Source of the DNA: Rubrivivax sp.
Lineage (GTDB): Bacteria > Pseudomonadota > Gammaproteobacteria > Burkholderiales > Burkholderiaceae_C
Direction of reading: 5' to 3'
DNA: 34,883 nucleotides
Assembly: GCA_020852865.1 (NCBI GenBank)
Contig: JADYZZ010000071.1
Location: 1-34,883, forward strand
Positions 17,141 to 24,152 of this stretch are shown here, piece after piece; within the stretch, counting starts at the first letter, position 1, and the number at the start of each line of letters is the position of its first letter. The position numbers and the translations under genes are program-made. The notes beneath the pieces were generated by a model. That model worked only from the letters and a program-made list of their open reading frames with translations, did not search any database and had not been told where the DNA came from.

Positions 17141-17187
17141 ACCTGTAAAGACATGAGGCGCGGGCGTGAGTGATATCTTTGCAGGGT
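17141..17187. promoter_or_regulatory. Long imperfect inverted repeat in the livF-thioesterase gap
   Basis: Left arm CCTGTAAAGA (17142-17151) pairs with TCTTTGCAGG (17176-17185) at 9 of 10 positions. With small bulges the similarity extends to about 16 bases on each arm. The spacer is 24 bases. The arms are AT-richer than the surroundings, and the region lies between livF and the thioesterase gene, where a sub-operon promoter or operator would be expected. It lacks a strong GC stem and a T-run, so it is not a standard terminator. Confidence 0.35.
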
Positions 17188-17188
17188 T

Positions 17189-17881
17189 TCAATGGCCGAG
17201 GTAGGCCTGCTGCACCTGCGGGTCGCGCAGCAGCGCGGCGGCGGCGCCGGCGCCGACGATGCGGCCGGTCTCCATGATGTAGCCGCGGTCGGCGATGGCC
17301 AGGGCCGCGCGCGCATTCTGGTCGACCAGCAAGATGGTGGTGCCGCGCGCCTTGAGCGCGGCGATGTGGCCGAAGATCTCCTGCACCAGGAGCGGCGCCA
17401 GGCCCATGCTCGGCTCGTCGAGCAGCAGCAGGCGCGGATCGGCCATCAGGGCGCGGCCGAGCGCGAGCATCTGCTGCTGGCCGCCCGAGAGCGTGCCGGC
17501 CGGCTCGCGGCGCTTGGTCTCGAGCACCGGAAACATCGTCCACACGGTGTCGATCGTGGCGGCGCTGCCGCGCGCGAACGCCCCCAGACGCAGGTTGTCC
17601 TCGACGCTGAGCGCGCCGAACACCTGACGCCCCTCGGGCACCTGGACGATGCCGCGCTGCACGCGCTGGCGCGGCCTCTCGCGGCCGATTTCGACGCCTT
17701 CGAAGCGCAGCTGGCCGGCGCTGGCCGGCTGCACGCCCGAGAGCACCTTGAGCAGCGTCGTCTTGCCCGCGCCGTTGGCGCCGACGATGGCCACCAGCTC
17801 GCCGGCGTCGACGCGCAGCGCGACGTCGGCCAGCGCCGGGATGCGGCCGTAGCGGCTGCCCAGGCCCTGCGCCTCAAGCAT
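17189..17881 (-). CDS. livF: ABC transporter ATP-binding protein, LivF type
   Basis: One of two ATPases of a branched-chain-amino-acid-type (HAAT) ABC importer, 230 residues. Walker A is GANGAGKTTLL, the signature is LSGGQQQMLALGRAL, and Walker B is LLLLDEPSMGLAP, followed by the switch region. The start is the ATG at 17881, which overlaps livG by 8 bases; an extension upstream would invade livG. Such transporters are frequently recruited for aromatic acids in degraders (for example next to benzoate and 4-hydroxybenzoate genes), and the position upstream of the pad-hcr genes makes phenylacetate or a hydroxylated aromatic acid the likely cargo. The symbol reflects family only, not leucine transport. 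Confidence 0.9.
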   Translation of the reverse strand: MLEAQGLGSRYGRIPALADVALRVDAGELVAIVGANGAGKTTLLKVLSGVQPASAGQLRFEGVEIGRERPRQRVQRGIVQVPEGRQVFGALSVEDNLRLGAFARGSAATIDTVWTMFPVLETKRREPAGTLSGGQQQMLALGRALMADPRLLLLDEPSMGLAPLLVQEIFGHIAALKARGTTILLVDQNARAALAIADRGYIMETGRIVGAGAAAALLRDPQVQQAYLGH

Positions 17882-18662
17882 GGGCAGCCTCGGTCGCGGC
17901 TTCGTGCGGCACGCCGAGGTAGGCGTCGATGACGCGCGCATCGCGCGCCACTTCCTCGGGCCGGCCTTCGGCCAGCCGGGCGCCGCGGTCGAGCACGAGC
18001 ACGCGGTCGGAAACGCCCATCACGAGTTTCATGTTGTGCTCGACCAGCACGACCGTCGTGCCCTCCCGCGCGAGCTGGCGGATGAGCAGGTCGATCTCGT
18101 GCGCCTCGGTCGGGTTGAGGCCGGCGGCCGGCTCGTCGAGCAGCAAGATCCTGGGCTCGGCGGCCAGCGCCCGCGCGATCTCGAGCCGCTTGAGCGCGCC
18201 GTAGGGCATGGCGTCGGCGCGCGCGCCGATCCAGGCGCCCAGCCCGACGCGCTGCATCAGCTCGGCGGCGCGCGCGCGGCCGGCCGCCTCGGCGCGGCGC
18301 AGCGGCGCCAGCCGCAGGATGGCCGGCAGCAAGGCGGTGTGCTCGTGGCGGTGGCGCCCGGTCATCACGTTCTCGAGCGCCGTCATGTTGAAGAACACCT
18401 GCAGGTTCTGGAACGTCCGGCCGAGCCCGGCGGCGGCCCAGCGGTACACCGGCAGCCCGGTGAGATCCTGGCCGGCCAGGCGCACGCGGCCGGCGTCGGG
18501 CGCGTAGATGCCGGTGAGCAGGTTGAGCAGCGTCGTCTTGCCCGCGCCGTTGGGGCCGATGATCGCGTGCACCGTCCCCTCGGCGACCTCGAACGACAGC
18601 GATTCGATGACGCGCACGCCGCCGAAGTGCTTGGCCAGACCCTCGACCTGCAGCAGCGCCAT
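17874..18662 (-). CDS. livG: ABC transporter ATP-binding protein, LivG type
   Basis: The second ATPase of the importer, 262 residues. Walker A is GPNGAGKTTLLNLLTG, the ABC signature is the LivG-like PYGALKRLEIARAL, and Walker B is ILLLDEPAAGLNP. The TFQNLQVFFNMTALENVMTGRH stretch is typical of LivG. It begins 19 bases after livM and overlaps livF by 8 bases. The start ATG at 18662 is the only suitable one near the family N-terminus (MALLQVEGLAKHFGGVRVI). With LivF it forms the heterodimeric motor on the cytoplasmic face for the LivHM channel. Confidence 0.92.
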   Translation of the reverse strand: MALLQVEGLAKHFGGVRVIESLSFEVAEGTVHAIIGPNGAGKTTLLNLLTGIYAPDAGRVRLAGQDLTGLPVYRWAAAGLGRTFQNLQVFFNMTALENVMTGRHRHEHTALLPAILRLAPLRRAEAAGRARAAELMQRVGLGAWIGARADAMPYGALKRLEIARALAAEPRILLLDEPAAGLNPTEAHEIDLLIRQLAREGTTVVLVEHNMKLVMGVSDRVLVLDRGARLAEGRPEEVARDARVIDAYLGVPHEAATEAAHA

Positions 18663-18681
18663 CGCCCGGCCCCCGAGGCGT

Positions 18682-19680
18682 TCAGCCGCGCCCGACGAGG
18701 CGCGCCAGCGTCGGCACGATGCCGCGCGGGAAGAAGACCATGGTCGCGATCAGCACCGCGCCGAAGACCATCATCTCGTAGTCCTTGAGCACGGTGAGGA
18801 ACTGCGGCAGCATCGTCAGCACGGCGGCACCGACGACGGCGCCCCAGATCGACGCCATGCCGCCGAACACGACCATGATCACCAGTTCCACCGAGTGCAG
18901 GAACGAGGACTTGGCCGGCGTGATGAAGCCCGCGTAGTGCGCGGTGAGCGCGCCGGCGGTGGCGGCGATCAGCGCCGACTGCACGAACACGCGCAGCTTC
19001 CAGCGGCCGGAGTCGATGCCCACCGTTTCGGCGGCGACTTCGGAGCCGTGCAGCGCGCGCAGCGCGCGGCCCAGGGGCGAGTCGATCAGGTTGAGCGCGA
19101 ACCACACCGTCAGCCACAGACCGGCGCCGATGATCGCGTACCACAGCCGCTCGCCCTGCAGCGCGTGGCCGAAGAGCACCAGCGGCGGAACCGTCATGCC
19201 GTCGGGGCCGCCGGTCCAGCGGTCTTCGTTGGCGAGCACGATCGAGACGATGACGCCCAGGCCGAGCGTGGCCATCGCCAGGTAATGGCCCTTGAGGCGC
19301 AGCGTCGGCCGCCCCACCAGCCAGGCGAGCAGGCCCACGGCCGCCACCGCGCCGGGCATCGACAGCCAGACCGGACAGCCCCAGCGCGCGGCGAGGATCG
19401 CGCTGCCGTAGCCGCCGAGCGCATAGAAGGCGGCGTGGCCGAGGCTGATCTGTCCGGCGTAGCCGATCAGCAGGTTCAGGCCGACGCAGACGATGGCGTT
19501 GAGCGCGACGAGGATCGCGACTTCGAAGAAGTAGCTGTTGGGCAGTACGAACGGCAGCACCAGCAGCAGCAGCGCAAGCGCACCCAGCCCACCGAGGCGC
19601 GGCGTGGCCAGCGCACCGGCGATGGCGCCGGGCAGGCCGCCGCCGCCGGTGTGCTCAGACCCGCTCGGTACGGCGGGCAC
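18682..19680 (-). CDS. livM: ABC transporter permease, LivM type
   Basis: A 332-residue membrane permease of the HAAT importer with about eight to ten spans. Family motifs include LNLLIGYAGQISLGHAAFYALGGY and GGMASIWGAVVGAA near the C-terminus. The start taken is the GTG at 19680, which overlaps the end of livH by 26 bases; no ATG occurs in the N-terminal region before the conserved part, so the true start could be a little further in at another rare codon. It pairs with LivH to form the pore. The next gene, livG, follows after 19 bases. Confidence 0.88.
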   Translation of the reverse strand: MPAVPSGSEHTGGGGLPGAIAGALATPRLGGLGALALLLLVLPFVLPNSYFFEVAILVALNAIVCVGLNLLIGYAGQISLGHAAFYALGGYGSAILAARWGCPVWLSMPGAVAAVGLLAWLVGRPTLRLKGHYLAMATLGLGVIVSIVLANEDRWTGGPDGMTVPPLVLFGHALQGERLWYAIIGAGLWLTVWFALNLIDSPLGRALRALHGSEVAAETVGIDSGRWKLRVFVQSALIAATAGALTAHYAGFITPAKSSFLHSVELVIMVVFGGMASIWGAVVGAAVLTMLPQFLTVLKDYEMMVFGAVLIATMVFFPRGIVPTLARLVGRG

Positions 19681-20539
19681 CGACCAGCCCTCCGGGCAGC
19701 AGGAACAGCACGCCGAGGATGACGACGAAGGCGAGCGCGTCCTTGTAGGCCGAGGACACGAAGCCCGCGCCGAAGCTCTCGAGCAGCCCGAGCAGCAGGC
19801 CGCCGGCGACGGCGCCGCCGAAGCTGCCCAGGCCGCCGAGCATGGCCGCGGCGAAACCCTTGAGGCCGAGCATCACGCCCACGTCGTACGAGGTGAAGGT
19901 GATCGGCGCGGTGAGCACGCCGCCCAGCGCGCCGAGCGCGGCGGCCAGCGCGAAGCTGGTGCGCATCACGCCGCGTGTGGAGATGCCCATGAGCTGCGCG
20001 GCCATCGGGTTGATGGCCGCCGCGCGCATCGCCTTGCCGTACAGCGTGCGGCCGAAGAACCAGCCCAGTGCCAGCACGGCCAGCGCGGTGCCGCCGAGCA
20101 CCCACAGGCTCTGCGGCAGGACGCTCGCGCCGCCGATGGCGATGGGGGCGCTGCCGGTGAAGGCCGGCAGCGGATGGATGCCCTTGTCCCACAGGACCTG
20201 GGCCAGACCGCGCAGAAAGAGGCCGACCCCGATCGTGATGATGATCAGCGTCACGACGTCGGCGCGGCCGCCGGCCTGCGCCGGCTCGAGCGCCAGGCGC
20301 TGCACCAGCAGCCCGACGAGCGCCGCGCCGCCGATCGCCAGCGGCAGCGCGGCCGCGAGCGGCAGCCCGATGCCGACCAGCGACACCGCGCACATGCCGC
20401 CGACCATCACGAACTCGCCCTGCGCGAAGTTGATCGCGTGGCTGGCGTTGTAGACGATCGAAAAACCCAGCGCGACGAGGGCATAGATCGCGCCGGCGGT
20501 CAAGCCGCCGGCGACGAACTGCAACCACGCGCCGCCCAC
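19655..20539 (-). CDS. livH: ABC transporter permease, LivH type
   Basis: A 294-residue inner-membrane permease with the LivH hallmarks GLTAGAIYALVALGFSIVY near the N-terminus, NFAQGEFVMVGG, and GLKGFAAAMLGGLGSFGGAVAGG near the C-terminus. The start is the GTG at 20539 with GGAG about 7 bases upstream; the ATG at 20553 is out of frame. It begins 25 bases after the binding-protein gene, and its 3' end overlaps livM, so all five transporter genes form one unit. Confidence 0.9.
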   Translation of the reverse strand: MGGAWLQFVAGGLTAGAIYALVALGFSIVYNASHAINFAQGEFVMVGGMCAVSLVGIGLPLAAALPLAIGGAALVGLLVQRLALEPAQAGGRADVVTLIIITIGVGLFLRGLAQVLWDKGIHPLPAFTGSAPIAIGGASVLPQSLWVLGGTALAVLALGWFFGRTLYGKAMRAAAINPMAAQLMGISTRGVMRTSFALAAALGALGGVLTAPITFTSYDVGVMLGLKGFAAAMLGGLGSFGGAVAGGLLLGLLESFGAGFVSSAYKDALAFVVILGVLFLLPGGLVGARRTERV

Positions 20540-20564
20540 GCCCGCTCCGGCATCGCGCCCGGGC

Positions 20565-21719
20565 CTACTTGACCAGCGACCAGTTGCCGCCCTTGACCTC
20601 GAGCATGCGGAAGGCGCTCAGGTCCAGCCCCATGTGGTCGGAGGGCGACATGTTGACGACGCCGCCGGTGCCGACGTAGCCCTTGGTGGCTTCGAGCGCG
20701 TCGCGCACCTTGGCCTTGTCGGTGCTGCCGGCGGCCTTGACCGCGTTCACGTACAGCATCAGGCCGTCGTAGGCGTGACCGCCGAAGGTGGAGACGTCGC
20801 TCTTGTAGCGCGCGGTGTAGTCCTGCGTGTACTTGGTGACGACCGCCTTCTGCGGGTCGTTGGCCGGCAGGATGTCGGCCACCAGCAGCGCCGCGGCCGG
20901 CAGGCGCACGCCCTCGGCAGCGTCGCCCGAGAGCTTGACGTACTCCTTGGAGGCGACGCCGTGCGACTGGTACAGCGGCAGCGTGATGCCGACCTGCTTG
21001 TAGTTGCGCGTGACGATCGCCGGGCCCTGGCCGAAGCCGGCGTTGAGCACGGCCTGCGCGCCGCTGCCCTTGATCTTGGTGAGCTGCGCGGTCATGTCGG
21101 TGTCGGCCGCGCCGTAGGTCTCGTCGGCAACGATCTGCATGCCGTAGTTGGGCGCCACCTTCAGGCACTCGGCGCGCATCGACTTGTCGAAGCCGCCGCT
21201 GCCCGAGATCAGCGCCGCCTTGGTCGCGCCGCGCGCCTTCATGTCGACGAAGACCTTTTCGCAGGCCATGCGGTCGGTGTGCGGCGTCTTGAAGACCCAC
21301 TTCTTCACCGGCTCGATGATCACCACCGCGCCGGCCAGTGAGATGAAGGGCACGCTGGCCTGCTCGGCCAGCGGCACCGCCGCCATCGTCTCGCCGGTGG
21401 ACGAGCCGCCGATCAGCACATCGACCTTGTCCTGCTCGATCAGGCGCTTGGTGAAGGTGCGTGCCTTCTCGGCGTCGCCGGCCGAGTCGTAGGCGACGAG
21501 CTGCAGCTTGCGCCCGAGCACGCCGCCCGCGGCGTTGATCTGCTCGACCAGCATCTCGAGCGTCTTGTTCTCGGGGTCGCCGAGGAACGAGGCCGGGCCG
21601 GTGACGGCGAGGAACGAACCGATGCGGATCGGCTCCTGCGCCTGGGTCTGCGCGGCGGCGAGCGCCAGCGGCAGCGCCAGCGCGCGCAAGAGATGACGGG
21701 CGATGCGGGAGAGGGTCAT
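20565..21719 (-). CDS. Periplasmic substrate-binding protein of the HAAT importer
   Basis: A 384-residue periplasmic binding protein (Peripla_BP_6/LivK type). It starts with a Sec signal peptide (basic MTLSRIARHLLR, hydrophobic core, TQA/QEP cleavage after about residue 27). The mature part begins EPIRIGSFLAVTGPASFLGDPE, typical of the family, and contains GGSSTGETMAAVPLAEQASVPFISLAG. The start at 21719 has AGGAG 7 bases upstream; the longer frame to 21830 would place the signal peptide inside the protein. It is the first gene of the minus-strand array. The divergent intergenic region carries an FNR-like box and a -10-like hexamer oriented towards it. The ligand is unknown; an aromatic acid is likely from context. 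Confidence 0.92.
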   Translation of the reverse strand: MTLSRIARHLLRALALPLALAAAQTQAQEPIRIGSFLAVTGPASFLGDPENKTLEMLVEQINAAGGVLGRKLQLVAYDSAGDAEKARTFTKRLIEQDKVDVLIGGSSTGETMAAVPLAEQASVPFISLAGAVVIIEPVKKWVFKTPHTDRMACEKVFVDMKARGATKAALISGSGGFDKSMRAECLKVAPNYGMQIVADETYGAADTDMTAQLTKIKGSGAQAVLNAGFGQGPAIVTRNYKQVGITLPLYQSHGVASKEYVKLSGDAAEGVRLPAAALLVADILPANDPQKAVVTKYTQDYTARYKSDVSTFGGHAYDGLMLYVNAVKAAGSTDKAKVRDALEATKGYVGTGGVVNMSPSDHMGLDLSAFRMLEVKGGNWSLVK

Positions 21720-21828
21720 CGTGGACTCCTGTGCGAGGCGGTGGGGCAGGCAGGGCGTGCGGTCCGCGCGCACGCTCGAGGGCGACGCGGCCGCGCCATG
21801 CATAGAATGGGCCGACGTCTGCAGGATC

Positions 21829-21844
21829 ATTCTGGTACTGGAAT
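21829..21844. promoter_or_regulatory. Imperfect 16-base palindrome overlapping the likely -10 of the transporter promoter
   Basis: ATTCTGGTACTGGAAT pairs at 12 of 16 positions around GTAC-type symmetry. On the minus strand its first six bases read CAGAAT (21834-21829), a 4/6 match to the -10 consensus, placed 29.5 bases from the centre of the FNR-like box. A repressor bound here would block that promoter, so it is a candidate operator; the neighbouring Rrf2 gene is a possible source of the regulator. Confidence 0.35.
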
Positions 21845-21856
21845 ACTGATTTGGAT

Positions 21857-21870
21857 TTGATCTGGATCGT
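21857..21870 (-). promoter_or_regulatory. FNR-like box upstream of the transporter array
   Basis: TTGATCTGGATCGT matches TTGAT-N4-ATCAA at 8 of 10 positions. Its centre (21863.5) is 41.5 bases from the start point implied by the CAGAAT hexamer at 21834-21829, the class II position. FNR-type regulators such as AcpR (Azoarcus) and AadR (Rhodopseudomonas) activate anaerobic aromatic operons from such sites. The gap 21720-21883 is AT-rich by the standards of this window. Confidence 0.45.
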
Positions 21871-21883
21871 CTTTTGACTTTCG

Positions 21884-22423
21884 ATGGCGCAAGGGAAAAC
21901 GAGCAGGCGCGGCAAGGCCGCGGACGAGGCGCAGGCCGCGGACGGACGCGCGCGTGATGCGGCCCGCGGCCTGCGCGTGCGCGCCGTGCGCCAGGCCGAT
22001 CTGCCGCAGGTGATCGCGCTCGACGCCACCGTCACCGGGCTGCACAAGTCCGACTACTGGCAGCGCGTGTACCGGCGCTACGGCGTCGGCGGCCAGGGCC
22101 TGCGCCACTTCCTGGTGGCGGTGCACGGCGCGCGCGTGGTCGGCTTCGTGATCGGCGAGGTGCGCGACTGGGAGTTCGGCTCGCCGCCCTGCGGCTGGGT
22201 GTTCGCGATCGACGTCGATCCGCACGCGCGCCTGGCCGGCATCGGCACGGCGCTGCTCGGCGCGATGCGCGAGCGCTTTCGCCAGGTCGGCGTGACGATG
22301 CTGCGCACGATGCTCTCGCGCGACAACCAGCTGCTGCTGTCGTTCTTCCGCAGCCAGGGCCTGACCGCGGGGCACCTGATCCCGCTGCAGATCGAGATCG
22401 AAACCGGAGCCGCCGGCGCGTGA
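21884..22423 (+). CDS. GNAT family N-acetyltransferase
   Basis: A 179-residue single-domain GCN5-type acetyltransferase with a basic, Ala-rich N-terminal extension of about 30 residues. The acetyl-CoA loop is RLAGIGTALL (about 116-125). The preceding region (QADLPQVIALD...TGLHKSDYW) resembles the start of both domains of the tandem GNAT at 3789-4811, so they are related within the family. No ribosome binding site is visible before the ATG, and the transcript may be leaderless or start very close. The stop overlaps the Rrf2 gene (GTGA), which makes a coupled acetyltransferase-regulator pair divergent from the transporter array. The substrate, small molecule or protein, is unknown; acetylation control of acyl-CoA ligases is known in aromatic degraders but unproven here. 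Confidence 0.85.
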   Translation: MAQGKTSRRGKAADEAQAADGRARDAARGLRVRAVRQADLPQVIALDATVTGLHKSDYWQRVYRRYGVGGQGLRHFLVAVHGARVVGFVIGEVRDWEFGSPPCGWVFAIDVDPHARLAGIGTALLGAMRERFRQVGVTMLRTMLSRDNQLLLSFFRSQGLTAGHLIPLQIEIETGAAGA

Positions 22424-22866
22424 AGCTGCAGAAGAACACGCAGCTGGCGCTGTACAGCGTGCTCGAGTTCGCCGCGCGCCCGGCCGAGCATGTGCCGGCC
22501 GGCGAGGTGGCGGCCAGCTTCGGCGTGTCGGTGCACCATCTGGCCAAGGTGCTTTCGGAGCTGGCGCGCGCCGGCATCGTCGAGGCGGTGCGCGGCGTCG
22601 GCGGGGGCTATCGCTTTGCCGCCAATCCGCGTCGCCTGACGCTGCTCGACGTGATCGCGCTGTTCGAGGACCCGAGCGGCGATGGGTCGCGGCCCGGCGC
22701 GGCGGCCAGTGCGGCCGAGCGCGCGCTGCGCGACGTCTGGGACGAGATCGACCAGATCACGCGCGCCACGCTGGGATCGATCACCATCGCCACCATGCTG
22801 CGCATGATGGGGCGCGCAGCCCCGGCCGGCGCTGCCGCGGCCCCGGCTAGGCCGCCGGGACCGTGA
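22420..22866 (+). CDS. Rrf2 family transcriptional regulator lacking cysteines
   Basis: A 148-residue Rrf2-type winged-helix regulator. The DNA-binding part is recognisable at residues 1-75: MKLQKNTQLALYSVLEFAA, the helix-turn-helix EVAASFGVSVHHLAKVLSELARAGIV, and the wing VRGVGGGYRFA. The C-terminal half has the dimerisation helix (RDVWDEIDQITRATLGSITIATML). The protein contains no cysteine at all, so it cannot hold the three-Cys Fe-S cluster of IscR, NsrR or RirA and must sense something else or act constitutively. The GTG start overlaps the GNAT stop (GTGA). The 3' end overlaps the convergent glutathione transferase gene by 20 bases. Likely targets are its own unit and the divergent transporter promoter; this is inference from position. 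Confidence 0.85.
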   Translation: MKLQKNTQLALYSVLEFAARPAEHVPAGEVAASFGVSVHHLAKVLSELARAGIVEAVRGVGGGYRFAANPRRLTLLDVIALFEDPSGDGSRPGAAASAAERALRDVWDEIDQITRATLGSITIATMLRMMGRAAPAGAAAAPARPPGP

Positions 22867-23554
22867 GCCCGCGGCCCACGGCCGGGCGCGCCAGGAACGC
22901 GGCGAGCGCGCGCTGCACGTGGGCGAAGCGCTCGAAGCCGACCAGTGCGCCGGCCTCGTAGAAGCCGATCAGGTTGCGCACCGCCGGGAAGACGGCGATG
23001 TCGGCGATCGTGTAGGTGTCGCCCGCCAGCCATTCGTGGCGGGCCAGCTCGCCGTCGAGCACGCCGAGCAGGCGCGCGCTCTCGGCGGCGTAGCGATCGC
23101 GCGGGCGCTTGTCCTCCCACGCGCGCCCGGCGAACTTGTTGAAGAAGCCGAGCTGGCCGAACATCGGGCCGACGCCGCCCATCTGGAACATCAGCCACTG
23201 CAGCGTGATATAGCGTGCCGCCGGCTCGGAGGGCAGGAAGCGGCCGGTCTTCTCGGCGAGGTAGATCAGGATCGCGCCCGACTCGAACAGCGGCAGCGGC
23301 ACGCCCCCCGGGCCCTGCGGATCGATGAGGGCCGGGATCTTGTTGTTCGGGTTGAGCGCGAGGAACTCGGGCGAATGCTGCTCGTCGCGATCGAGCTCGA
23401 CGCGGTGCGCCTCGTAGGCCAGACCGGTCTCCTCGAGCATGATCGAGACCTTCAGGCCGTTGGGCGTGGGCAGCGAGTAGAGCTGGATGCGCTCGGGATG
23501 GCGCGCCGGCCACTTGCGGGTGACGGGGAAGTCGGCGAGGGTGCGTGGCGTCAT
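22847..23554 (-). CDS. Glutathione S-transferase (YfcG/Ure2-like, Nu class)
   Basis: A 235-residue glutathione transferase. The N-terminal thioredoxin-like domain includes IQLYSLPTPNGLKVSIMLEE (TPN as in YfcG/YghU, which use Thr/Asn rather than Tyr/Ser/Cys), NPNNKIPALID and the glutathione-binding FESGAILIYLAEKTG. The C-terminal helical domain has WLMFQMGGVGPMFGQLGFF and the capping GDTYTIADIAVFPAV. The Nu-class proteins show disulfide-bond reductase activity. The start ATG at 23554 gives the usual family length; a longer frame to 23656 has no support. It lies 91 bases after ubiT and may be read with it. The gene end overlaps the convergent Rrf2 gene. Confidence 0.9.
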   Translation of the reverse strand: MTPRTLADFPVTRKWPARHPERIQLYSLPTPNGLKVSIMLEETGLAYEAHRVELDRDEQHSPEFLALNPNNKIPALIDPQGPGGVPLPLFESGAILIYLAEKTGRFLPSEPAARYITLQWLMFQMGGVGPMFGQLGFFNKFAGRAWEDKRPRDRYAAESARLLGVLDGELARHEWLAGDTYTIADIAVFPAVRNLIGFYEAGALVGFERFAHVQRALAAFLARPAVGRGLTVPAA

Positions 23555-23645
23555 CGGCTGGGTTCCATGGGCCCGGGTGCAGGGCCGGTTGCTGCGTGTC
23601 GGGTGCGCGAGGGCGCTGCGCGGCAGGACAGGGGCGGCCGGCGCG

Positions 23646-24152
23646 CTAACGCCCACGCCCCGGTGCCCGCGGCCAGGTCGGCCGTCCGGGCAGGCTGCCG
23701 GTCCACAGCGGGCCGATCGCGTCGAGCGTGTTCTTCAGCACGAGGCCGAGCTCGGTGTCGCCCTCCATGACCAGCGAACGATCGAAGAAGAGGCGGTCGG
23801 CGTCGTCCTCGCCGCGCACCAGCGCCCACAGCGCCAGCGCCTGCGCGCGCACGACCAGCGCCGCCGGCTCGCGCGCGCCCGCGACTTCGAAGCCGCGTGG
23901 CCCCAGGCGCAGGCGCACGCGCAGGCCGGGCTCGACGACCTCGACTTCGACGCAGCGCCCGGCGAGGTCGCGGCGCTGGGCCTGGTCGAGCCGCGGCAGC
24001 AGCAGGCGGTCGAGCAGCCGCGCCAGAACGAACGAAGGCGGCTCCGTGGGCAGGCGACGCACGACGCGGCGCACGCCGCCGGCGAGCGCCAGCAGCAGCG
24101 GCGGCAACGCCGGTCCGGCGCCGTGCAGCGGGGCGGGACGATGGGCATTCAC
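23646..24152 (-). CDS. ubiT: O2-independent ubiquinone biosynthesis accessory factor UbiT (SCP2 domain)
   Basis: A 168-residue SCP2 (sterol-carrier) domain protein corresponding to UbiT/YhbT, which binds lipid intermediates in anaerobic ubiquinone synthesis. The N-terminal FVLARLLDRLLLPRLDQAQRRDL stretch and the later RGEDDADRLFFDRSLVMEGDTELGLVLKNTLDA motif are characteristic. The GTG start at 24152 overlaps the ubiV stop (GTGA). Together with ubiU and ubiV it allows quinone production without O2, which fits a nitrate-respiring organism whose PadBCD enzyme passes electrons to quinone. Confidence 0.88.
   Translation of the reverse strand: MNAHRPAPLHGAGPALPPLLLALAGGVRRVVRRLPTEPPSFVLARLLDRLLLPRLDQAQRRDLAGRCVEVEVVEPGLRVRLRLGPRGFEVAGAREPAALVVRAQALALWALVRGEDDADRLFFDRSLVMEGDTELGLVLKNTLDAIGPLWTGSLPGRPTWPRAPGRGR

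Noticed and set aside
17179..17192. FNR box TTGCAGGGTTTCAA before the thioesterase gene
   Set aside because: Only 7/10, partly inside the livF stop region, and no -10-like hexamer at the spacing seen for the other sites.
21829..21850. Sigma-54 promoter (TGGTAC...) in the divergent region
   Set aside because: There is a GG but no GC at the required -12 distance, so the -24/-12 pattern fails.
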